Assembly: GCF_001949145.1 (NCBI RefSeq)
Contig: NW_019091446.1
Location: forward strand, 994,277 to 1,058,276
Direction: 5' to 3'
Source of the DNA: Acanthaster planci
Taxonomy: Eukaryota > Echinodermata > Asteroidea > Valvatida > Acanthasteridae
DNA length: 64,000 nt
Shown here: in pieces, positions 37,601 to 49,600 of the stretch
How the letters are laid out: each line of letters starts with the position of its first letter
Numbering within the stretch: the first letter of the stretch is position 1
The notes under the pieces: generated by a model
Seen by the model: only the letters and a program-made list of their open reading frames with translations
Databases searched by the model: none
Told to the model about the DNA's origin: nothing
Translations under genes and position numbers: made by a program

Positions 37601-40600
37601 TTCATAGCAATTAGACAGTTAGATGTACACATGTACTGTAAAAGGAGCCAGTGAAGCCACTCCAGCCCAAGTTTTGGGGGAATTCCTGCAATCAGATGCT
37701 GAATAATCAAGAGCAAATGATACATGTACATTGTACATGTACCGTACGTGTGTTCAATTGTGTTTTTAGTACATTAACCAATTAACTTGTATACAGCTGG
37801 TATGCAATATCATTTTTGATCCTCTGCTATTGAGTTAGACAGGCTCGATCGTTGTTTGGAAATATTCGTATTCGTAGTGTAGAGTCATTTGATGTATGGA
37901 AAGTGAAATGAGCAATTGTACTGGTTCTTGTGTTGCTTGTAAATCTCTCTCGGAAGTCTCGACACGTTTGTTAATATGATGGATGAAATTTTCCAATTTT
38001 TTTTTGTCAGACAAATGGGGTTGATTTTCCACGTTTCATGAATTTGGCGGTTAGTATGGATAAGGTGAGTTCATATACCGTACATGTATTATCACGACCC
38101 AAATACCGTGAAAAATGTGAAAAGAAAAAGGTAATCTTCCCTACCACGAAAGAGAGCCTTCATTTGTCCTGTAAATCTGGAGGCCGTTTTCGTATCCGGC
38201 TCATTAAACCAACTGCTCTCTTGCACAATGGTCCTTTCAATATACAGCCATTATCTGACGAAATGACTTTCCCCAATATTTTACTTTTGTATCCTGAATT
38301 TGGTTGTGAAACCAGTGGGAAAGTTCCGCTTGTAAAGGATAGCTGCAATGAATTTTCTTAGACTCAATTTTTCCGCAACTTTGTACTCTTCTTGAACGTT
38401 ATTTTACACCCCCGTTTGGTTAAATGCTCTGAAAAAGTGCACTTTTGACTTGAAATTACCCATGCTTTCCTGGACAACTGGACAACTGGGGGTGCTGTTG
38501 ATTTGATGTCATCCAGGGAAGACACAGTTCATTGCACAGGTTTTTCCGTTACAATTGTGAACCCGGAATTTACACACGGAAAACTTTTCTGAGAAAAGTA
38601 CGGTATTGGCACTCACTGTGCACATAATCAACAGTAATTTAGCAAAGAAAAGAAAATGTAGTGTCGCAAAATCTACAGATGCGGGGCTTTTTGTGTCCCG
38701 ACCTAACATTTAGGCTTTCCTCCTGGGGTGATGTCGCAGTTGTGTTGATAAATATTGAACTAGCATAGAAAGCAAATAGGCAGCAGAATGTCCTTTTAAT
38801 TGTGAAACAAAAGTTAAAAATAAGGTTAACTCAGACACAACAGTGCTGTTTCAAGGTTTGTATTAAAACTAATTGATTGCAGCTACCCTTTCACAGGCAT
38901 GAGTCTAACTCTTTTCTTTTTTTTTCATTTACGTGTACCTTCACTGGAGTTGTCCCTGAACTCAAACTGTGATGTGTGACCCACCCATGACTATCAGGTT
39001 CTCTCTTTCAAAGACGTTACACACATGTACATGTAGTTGTGGGTGCCTGAGCTTTTGATCCTAAAAAAATATCTGTAACTCTGAGCAACATGAAACAGTT
39101 TATATCAAGGTTTTTTCCGTCCTGTTTTAACAAATAACTTTATCAATTTGAACAGTGACAAAAATTACACATTGGGTTTGAAAATGACAGAGAACTTTCA
39201 AAGCCTGTACTGTGCCTGCTTGAGCTCATTCGATAGTTTTATCTTTTTTTATGGGTGAAAATTACCTTCATAGGTAGACTGCTGAATTTGTTTGACCTAC
39301 ATATATTCAGCGTATCCTGTCTTTTGCAAAATTTGATTTCTGTGTCCAGAAAATCCATTGGAAAACCATTTTTTAGGTGCATTGATTTTCTATCGAATTG
39401 TGTCTCTTTTTTTTCAAATTGTAGCAAACTGATTTTGCTGTAGCCAGAGCATTGGCTGAAGAAGAAGTATCTTTTCAAAGACTTTGGTGAGTGTGGGACA
39501 AATGTTGACAATTCTGTTGTTTTTCCCCAGATAGCGGGAAGTCTCCTTTGAAACTTGTCACACCATTAAAGTTGACTCTGATAATATGCACTTGTACAGC
39601 TCCATATGAGGCCTGCTTGTTTCAAGTGAATCATCTATCTCAATTGGTGATCCCAATGCTACCAGTAGGCGAGATCTGGTGATTTTTTTTCTAGTGAGCC
39701 AACTTCAGATCACTGATCTCGATCCGGACTCGGGTGAAACAAACAGACCGTATGTCCTTGTTGCTTGTACGGGTACCGGTACATAACTCCTTTTGACGCC
39801 ACAGTCATGGTTGTCCGACAAGTACATGTAGATGTGTAGCTGCTGAGTCATGGCTGGCCGTCAGCACAAATTCTCAAAGTGACGTAAATGTCCCACACAG
39901 CTATCCAAACACCAGTTACTATAATAACACACGTACCACTACCGGTACGTAGACATAAATAGTAAATGAAAATACCGATACAACCCTATTCAAACGCAAC
40001 GGGACATGCAGATGACACTTTTGAATGAACTTGAGAAAAAAATTGAAACCAACCAGAAGGGGACTTTTTTTTAAACCTTACATGTAGCTGCCCATACAAG
40101 TTGTAGGCAAATGAGAAGTGGTCTACATGTATATTCACCCCTCACAAGGCACTGCATTGTTGATGGCCTTATGTACATGTACATGTACGTGTATCAACCT
40201 TGTAACCCCCTCAAAAATGCTTTTATCTGGCATTTCCTGGGCACGTAGTGTACATTGGTACCAACAAGACATACTTTCTGGGCCTCACAGAATCGGTGGA
40301 TTTGGAATGATCTTGGTACATGTACAGGTACATGTACATCTGGGTCAATTGTAGTGGTTGTGCGGGGTAGCCATCTGCCCGGTTGGGGCTTGTATTACGG
40401 AGGGATACGCACAAAGGTCTACTCATGGAACAAACAAACACTGACCGGGATGATGGCTGCCTTGCATGTATAACCTCCATACCGGTACCAAGGGTGTGGC
40501 TTGTCAGGATTTGCCCTGATTTTTCAAACAATCTCTTTACAAATCTGGAAAGTCCAGAGTGTACCAGTCAGTTTTTACGAAAAGTGGACCTAAAACTCAA

Positions 40601-43600
40601 GAAATGGGTAATTTCAGGGTGCTTTTTATAAGCAAACCCAGCCGTATAAGAACCTACATGTACGCTGCTGTGGCTCCTTCAATATCTCTGGTGACTATTT
40701 CACGAAATTTTCATGGTCCACTTGTAATCTCACCCCTGTAGCACAGTGTCAATTTATTTCATTGTAAAAAGGCCAGATATTTTATGATAAGTTGGCTAAT
40801 TTTTTCATCTTTTTTTTCTCTTTTCCTTCTTGGTGATCGTTACTTCAGGGAACGGCATTCTCCTTCTACTGAGCAATCAAAGACAGCTCTTATGATGGTA
40901 GTCTACTCCTGTAAGTGAGCCTGTGAAAGTTTGGTGCTTTGATACATTGATGGGAAATATACGGCACATTTATATCAACGTGTACATTGTACATGTACAT
41001 TTGTACTGTAAATGAACATGGCTATGCACAATGTACGGTACATGTGTAGGTGTAATGATTTGATGAATATCTGAAGGAGCGGTTGCACAGAAAGTCTGAA
41101 AATATGCAATGGCATGCTAAAGTAAGCTTGCAGGTGATTTGTATGAGGATTTCCAAGCTGCTTGGCAGTCTTTACAAGCCAATCGTGAGTCTGTCATACT
41201 TCTTCTGGTTTCACTATAAGTCACAGGCTGGCCAAAGACAGAGCTGTTTAAAAGAGAGAGTTGCGACATGAGTGTCTCAATTATTGGAACCAAAATGGTG
41301 GATTATGTGTCAGTGCACAGCATGTGGACAATTACCACAATAGATGTAGATGTACATATACTGGTATGCTGCACTGCACAGATAAAAACAGCCATTTTGG
41401 TTCCTAAGTCAGAAGTTGGCACTACTTCTCTACACAGCTCTTGCTAAAGATATACAGCATTACTTTCAACTGGTAATCCCCTGTTTACTTGTGAACTGAG
41501 TTGTGATTTTTTTTTTACATGATTGGTTTATTTCTTATTGCATTGAAAAAAAAATTAGCTCTCCTTAATTACTGGATAAATTCCCTGTTTTGCAGATGTT
41601 CAGTTTGCTTGCGACACGGTTAAAAGAAAGAGAGACCATCATTTTGAAATGACAATTTTATGTAAAGAAGACAGAGAGGTAGGTACAGTAGTACATATGA
41701 GAGATGCTTAGACTCTAGGTACCAGACCTTGTTGGTTCACTTGTATACGCTCTTTATCACTTATATAGAATGCAGCAAACGCAGGTCGTGTGTCAAGTGT
41801 TATTTAGTTACTTTTCCATTGAGCCCCACATGTAGGAGTATTGGGATGCTAACCCTCACCTTCCTCAATCCTCCTAAAATCGCCTGAAGTATTTTGGAGG
41901 ATTGAGGAGGATTGAGGATGAACGGCAAAAGTGCTTGGCTTATTGCAAAGGATGTCATGCATGAAGGTCATGGGTATGACCTTGTGTTGCTCTTGCTCAG
42001 TCATGCATGAATTCAGCCCGATATTTCTTTTGAGTCAACCGCACTGCTCAAGAATGCCATTTGCACTGCCTCAACATAATGACAGGAATTGCCGGAGGAT
42101 TTTGAAGGATTGAAGCCATAGGCACACCTTCAAGTGCCGGTAACATTTTCAAGAAACTTTGGAGGATTGAGGGGGAATCTAATCTTTTCACCCCCCAAAT
42201 TGGAGGATTCTGGAGGATTGAGGAGGGTCCCCAGCAAAAAGGGCCTAGGGGGTTAGTTAATGTCTGTTTCATGTGCAAATAATCAAGAGCAAATGTGGTC
42301 TTTGTTCAACTTTGGTACACCCTGTTGCTCAATCATGTCAACACTCTTCTGCTCAGTCCATTATTCTCCCGAGGCCCTTCTATATTCAGTTTGAAAGTTA
42401 ATTTCTTTGTTTGTCTTTCCAGTCGATTTGTACGCACCTACATGTTGTCAGTTTTCCTACCTATACTTTGTTTTAGTTTGAAACGTAATAGTTCAGAACT
42501 GCTCCAACACACAATTATTTGCTTGCGTATGTATAAATCGTCTACGTGTAACAAGATTAAATTGCTTTCCAATTAACAACACCACGGTTGAGTTGAGATA
42601 ACAGAAAGTATAAATGGTGTCTCGTAACTCGATAATGTGCAATAAATCCTTGACCTGTGTATATGAGGTACAGGTGGCAATCATCCATTACTTCGGCAGT
42701 TGATGCATGAATTTTTGCCTTTATGTGTCGCAGGAGGTGGAAGGCTATAAGAATAGGGGTAGTGAAGAACACAAGCATAAGCGTTACGGCAGAGCCATTA
42801 ACCAATACAGCAAGGCCATCCGCAAGAGTCGCTACGACGAAATTCTTTACAGTAATCGTTGCACGTCTTTCCTCTGCGTGAAGAAATTTAAGCATGCCTT
42901 GGTTGACGCCAAGAGGGCTATCACTCTTAATCTCACATGGTCAAAGGTTAGTCTCTTGAATTTGAGATGAGAAAAAATTATTGGAAATCACGTTTGAGAA
43001 AAAATTGCCATGAACCTTCAACCTTTAAGTACATTCAACACACTCCGTTTCAGGTACGTGTATACAGTGTCAAATGTTTGATTAACACTTGACCCAGTGT
43101 TGTAGTCAGGACCATCACAAGACCAGACACAAGACCAGCCACAAGACCAGACACAAGACTAGACACAAGACCAGACACAAGACCAGACACAAGACCAGAC
43201 ACAAGACCATCACAAGACCAGACACAAGACTAGACACAAGACNNNNNNNNNNNNNNNNNNNNNNNNNNNNNNNNNCAAGACCAGTCACAAGACTAGACAC
43301 AAGACCAGACACAAGACCATTAACAAGACCTGACACAAGACCAGACACAAGACCAGTCACAGGACTAGACACAAGACCATCACAAGACCAGACACAAGAC
43401 CAGTCACCAGTCCACATGGTCCAGACACAAGACCATCACAAGACCTGACACAAGACCATTCACAAGACTAGTCACAAGTAACAGTGCGAACAATGTCAAA
43501 GGAATGCTTTTGTTGCAGTTCAGTTGAATTGCTTGTGGCTTGACAGGAGGTCTTGTGCTGGTCTTGTGCCTGTCTTGTGAACGTCTTCAGTGGTCTCGAC

Positions 43601-46600
43601 TACAACATTGATATGAACATGGTCACAATCACGCTTGATGTACATGCACCAGTACTTCCATATATTTTTCTAATTGATTTCATTCGTTGTCCACCGCATA
43701 CATACAGTGTGTTCGCAAGCATTTTTCCAGTGCAAGGGGTAAAATCAAATTTCCCCGAGGCGTAGTGTCAGACATTGTGAATTCATGTACATACATCTTT
43801 GCAGTACATAATGCATGCTAAGAATAAGCTTGTTTTCTATCAATTCCAGTATTATGATGCACTATAAACTTAAAGCGAAACATGTGTTTGTGTTGCTTAC
43901 ACCAAGCAAAAGAAAATACCCATTTAGTGATTGTGCATTTAGGATTTTTCTTTGGTTAGCGCTTGACACTTTCCACCATATAAAAGCATGTAAATGTATG
44001 CTCGTACATGTAGTAGCGTCAAAGCAAGACATAACATTTTCCATAGGTTGTTGCACAAACATGGAGTTTCCTTCACTTTGCTCTGAGACTTAGCGCTCTG
44101 TATGGTCAGAGCCACTGATGTGCTGTTCCCCTTCCCGACTCTCCCCCCCTCTCCCAACACAGGGCCACTATCGGTTCGCCCAGTCCCTCTTTGAGCTGGG
44201 CTACCAGAAGCGTGCTGTGTTGTCCAACTCCCATGCCATCGACTACTGCAAGAAGTATAACCCCGAAGACCCCTACATCAAGGACCTGGAGGTGCAGCAA
44301 GATTGGTTTGAGGTCAAGCAGACAGAGAGGGTCACCTTGGACGACGTGCCGGATCTGGTGGATCCGTCCAGCTCAGCATCGGAATTCAGTGACTCTGAAT
44401 CGGATGAGGTGAGTCGCTCAAATCTGGGTCCACAAAGTCTCTTGTTTTGTTTTTAATATAAGCCTTTTGCGAGTTCAATTTGAATAAAATCTGGTACACT
44501 GAGTTCTTTAAAATCATATGAACATATGCAAGTTACATTCTCCGGACTAAAGACACTGTTGCTATACCTTGTGATTCGTGGCAAACTTTTGCTTATTTAC
44601 ATAAGACAGGCCTTGCACCAATACACTGTTTTCAACGGATAAGAATAGCAGAAAGGAACCAGTCCATTCCAGAGGTGGTGGTCGCTATGCAAAAGCTTGC
44701 CCCGAATCACGAGGCATAGCAACAGTGTCTTTATTCTGCAGAATTCAAATGGTTGTGTTTATGTGCAATCAGGTATTAAACTTGGTGTACCAGATTTTTT
44801 TCCAATTTAATTCGCAAAAAGGTTTAAGTTTGATTACCTTACCGGTACCCTGTCTCCCTTTCCAGTTTTGCTAGGATGCAACCTTAATCCGACATGGTAT
44901 AAAATCCTCCAACTGTTTTCTATCGGATTCTGCCTCAGTCATTGTCAGTCCTCCAAAGTCCTCCATTTTTTAAAAATGTTTTTCTTAGAGGGATGACCAC
45001 TACCTCATTCCTTCAAAATCATCTGGCAGCTCCTGTCGATGTACGGTATTTCGAGGTAGTGACATATCCTGGAACAGTGTGGGTGATTTCCATTCTAGTC
45101 TGGTCCAAATTTGATGCAAGGTGTGGCCCAAGGCCTTGACGCAGTGCGTCATTCAAGCTCAGCCACATCTCTTTTGCCGTATAGCTGCAATCACATCGAC
45201 AGTCTCAAAACCACTTGGAGGATGTTGGAAGTTATAGTCAATCAGTTCCGTTTTTGATCACTCACTCTGCAGGGGGATTTGTTTGTGTGCTTGTATTTTT
45301 CTTATGAAGATGAACAAAGAAATTGACTTTTGTGAAATGTGAACTTTGGCCTCTGGAACAGCGGTGCTCTACCAACTGAGCCATCCAGCCCTGTGTTGGC
45401 GACTCTTCCCCTTTGTCAATATCTCTGTTCAGAGGTGCTAGTCAGAAGCCGTAAAACATGAAACACCATACGTGTATAGCCAGGGATCCAGTCCCAAATA
45501 CACGATGCAGCCTGGGAAGTGGTGAACGGGGATCACTCAGGAGGAGGAGCCACCAACGTACATGTAGGCTGGAAAGCCTAGTTGGTAGAGCACCGGAACA
45601 GCGCTCCAGAGGCTCAAATCACTCTCCAATCAATTTCTTTGTTCATCTTCATAATGACATGCAAGCGCCTATTCGGTTTCCCCATATGGTCTGTGGATGA
45701 TATTATATTTCTTGTCAGTTTTAATCGACATTAGATGAAGCAGCAGATCTGTCTCGTGAATGTCAGACAGGATGCTGTTTAGCTGTAACAGTGTCGGTGT
45801 TTGCCTAACAGTGTGTGCTGCCCGCCTGTACCGTACCTTTCAAATTGCAGACACTTGTTTGTGATTGTCCTGTTTATTTTGTGTGTGTGAGATGCTTGTT
45901 AACATTTGGGGTAAAACTGTTTCGCTATACTGTCTGAAAAGAAGCTTTTAATTTCCCAGATTAATTTTCATCTGAAAGTTTCATATTTTGGACAAAGTGC
46001 TCGGCTGAGGTACATGTACATGTACTTTTCAAAGTACGTCTTTCCTAAATGTTTGTAACTATGACAACGCTTCCATGACTATGGGAATTTTGAGTCTCAC
46101 TTTTTTGTGTAAATTCTCACCTGTGTGCATTTACACGTACCATCCAGTGCCAATGTTCTTCAGCTTTGTTTCTTCTTAACCAGTTCAATGTGTGGTAGTT
46201 TAGTTTTATTCTCAAAAAGTGCTTGACTGGAACACCGTTATGACAAAACTTGTACTGGTGCACATTTGTGTTGTCACAAATACCTGTACATGTACATGAA
46301 AAACAGCACCGGTGTGCTGTAGACAGAGGACTAAAAATAGAAAGTGGACAACAGGGGAAGGTGTAGTCGATGGGTGCGGGGTATCTAGAAACCAGGGGCC
46401 ATAGCTTAGGGATATGGCCTAGGCCTTGGGGCTACTGCTTAGAGACCAGGGGCCATAGCCGGTGTGCTGTAGACAGAGGACTAAAAATAGAAAGTGGACA
46501 ACAGGGTAAGGTGTAGTCCATGGGTGCGGGGTATCTAGAAACCAGGGGCCATAGCTTAGGGATATGGCTTAGGCCTTGGGGCTACTGCTTAGAGACCAGG

Positions 46601-49600
46601 GGCCATAGCCTAGGGATATGGCCTAGGCCTTGGGGCTACTGCTTAGAAACCAGGGGCCATAGCCTAGGGATATGGCCTAGGCCTTGGGGCTACTGCTTAG
46701 AAACCAGGGGTCATAGCCTAGGGATATGGCCTAGGCCTTGGGGCTACTGCTTAGAAACTAGGGGCCATGGCCTAGGGATATGGCCTAGGCCTTGGGGCTA
46801 CTGCTTAGAAACCAGGGGCCATGGCCTAAGGTACATGTAGGCCTTGGGGTTGTTGCCTAGGGACTAGCTCCACGTAGTGGAGACAGCTTGTACTTGTTTA
46901 GGTTGGTGTTATTGCCAGGAGAAGATCCAATTAACCCTGACAACCCCGAATACTTCCAAGTACTACAGTACTTAGTAGTAAAATGTAAGAGGACATGACC
47001 TTATCCCTAACCGCTCAAGGTTTGTTTGCCCAAACCTTCCCCATTCACACAAAGTTAAACACCCATATGGGACTTTGTGCACAGAGGCTGTTGGACTTTG
47101 TTTTTCTGAGGTACATGTATGCCAAACCCAATGCAAAAGCCAGCTGTGATGGGCCTACCAGACCTATCCCCACAGAATGAAACACTTTACTACTGCTTAA
47201 TTCTGTGCGGTTTGGGGAAGGTTATGTTATTGTCCTCTGAAGTCATAAAATACAAAGACAGTGCTCTGGCAGTGCTCTGTGAATGCATGGCTTTGTTGTT
47301 CTCTGTACGAGTAGCAGTGGATGGTGCCCTAGCCAGAAGTAGTAATTTGTAGGGCTAGGTCCTTCAGGCTCAGACTAGTATTTAAAGCCAAATTTTATGC
47401 AGAACTGTTAGGTAAAGAACTTAAACGATGTATTAAAAAACTAAATGAGAATGACGTCTTGTTTGAAAAAGAGGATTAATTTCAGTTTCTTTTACTACCA
47501 GGTACATGTGCCAGTGTGATCAGGGAAAACTTGAATATGTCTTCACCATGTATGCGTTTTATCTGCTGACACTAAATCCAGATGCACCTGTTATTTTGTA
47601 CCTGCACACATTTTCTTGTGTAGGGGATACATGCACTTTATGCCATTAGTGCAGTGTCCATTTCAACACTTACAGCAATAGCTACATGTACATGTATGTA
47701 AATTGCGCATTTGCGTCACTGAGAGTCTCATCTTTGGGTGTCGATTTCCAAATTGGTGTTGGAAACGGAGGAAGTGATAAATCAATAGAAATTAAGACTA
47801 AACACATGGATTGAATTTATGATTTCACAACCTGAGACCTAGTAATTTGAAAGAAAGAAAGGAAGAAAAACAGTGTGACCCGCATTAAGCGCTTTCAGTT
47901 TTTACCACGAAGTGAATTTGGTTTTGTGCTGAGTGAAAGTGGTCATTTCGTTACAAGGGCTGATAATCTCTGTGAAATGGCACGGCGGGGTTTCATTCTC
48001 TGCAAGCCAGTGAACAAGGTGAACTGGCCTTAGCCAGTCACTTGTGTTTCATACATGTACGGTAGACAGGCGGAGCAGTCATGGAGGATGTCTATATTAG
48101 CTACTGCTTTGTGGCGAACGAGGTGCTGTTGGTTTTGGACCAGGTCCTGATCCAGTTCTTCATTCCTGGCTGTTTGTGTTACCTCCTGTTTTGCTTGGTT
48201 TATTCCCAAGTCACCCCTGACGGTATCAAACATGGGGTAAGGCATTCTCTGCTCAGGTTTTCTTGAGTCTGAGGCACTCGGACCTATCAGTATTCATAGT
48301 AGTGATGATCCACGCCGGAAAAGGATGTTGCCCTGTTTTTCACAGCATTGATGACTTGTTTTGCCACGTACATGTTCCGTTGTTGTTTAGACTACATGTA
48401 CCTGGTATCCTGTGTCGAAATACAGATGTTGCGGATACCAAAAATGTTATGGAGACAAATTTTTACTCCTGTAACCATGGTAACTCAGTTTGGACTTTCC
48501 AAACAAAACAAAATAATTCCCTGAATGTACATGTAGTCATCAAGGTTTTCTCACACGTTACATGCATTAAAGTACATGTACATGTACAGTAACGTTTCCT
48601 TGTCATCAAATATGCACTGGTAAATTTGCTTTTGTCAGTACGGAAGTTGGTGGCAGGATTTGATTCCGATTTTTTCAACTGGTTTTGATTTTTGAAGCCG
48701 AATATCCCCCCCCCCGAAAAAAGTGGAAGCTGCCCCTGCAAGGAAAAAAACTATTTTTTTGTGTTTTTGCTCAGCCCAGTCTTTATATGCATTCCAGGAA
48801 AAACTTTCCTGTCTATATCACAAATACAAACACCGGTGATTCTGAAGGCGATTGCACAAACCCTACCCACACGTTGTACAGTATCTTATCAGGCACTAAC
48901 CACTATAGCTCCATACCCGCTTCCCGAAGTTCCTGCTTTGCATTATTATTCCTCTTTGGCCTCGCCTTTCGGCAAAGGACACTGAGGTGCAGCGTGACTA
49001 CCTTGTGCGTAGCTTTGGGTCTTGTGAAGAATGATCGTTAACTATAGGACCTTGCTACCAGAGATGGAATACCAAAGTTGCACATGTACATGTACTTTGC
49101 ATTAGTGATGCGGTTTAGGGGTCACGATTGGAGGACGTACGGTACCGTCCTGTGAATATCTGTCACAGTTTTGTGCATTGCTTGTACATAACGTTTTTTT
49201 ATATGTAAATACATGTATATTTTTGGGGTGCGTTTTATGCACTGTACCGGTACAATGCATTCGTGTGTTTCACATTGACGAACACAGAAATTGACGCCAT
49301 TAACATAATACACTTGTGCGTTGTTTCCTGCCGTCAAAATCGCTCCAGTGCTTGACGGGTTTTGACGTGGACAAGGAAAGGCATCTTTACACATCAACTT
49401 CTGTGCACACTACTGGATGGCATATGTAGTGTTCTGTACTTGTTATTAAGTAAGATTTGAAGCTTTGCATGGTGGATGAAACATGAGAAGTGGGTCTGTG
49501 GGTACACCATAGAATCAATCTCTTTTGGACAAAGTGTGGTTCTTAAAGGAACCGGTGAGTATAAACTCGACGTTTTGGCCAGCGTGCTCTGGCCGTCCTC

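Noticed and set aside
43089-43448. 119-codon frame of TRPDTRP-like repeats, and its antisense frame
   Set aside because: It reads the ACAAGACC array across an assembly gap; both strands are open by composition.
45361-45625. tRNA genes
   Set aside because: Only the D-arm/A-box part resembles a tRNA; acceptor, anticodon and T arms are missing, so these are SINE heads.
46520-46840. 106-codon frame with an 18-residue repeat
   Set aside because: A product of the 54-base minisatellite period; no acceptor/donor and no signal peptide.
48081-48266. Hydrophobic 61-codon frame in TTC3 intron 9
   Set aside because: No acceptor border in the right phase, and insertion would add a membrane-like segment that TTC3 does not have.
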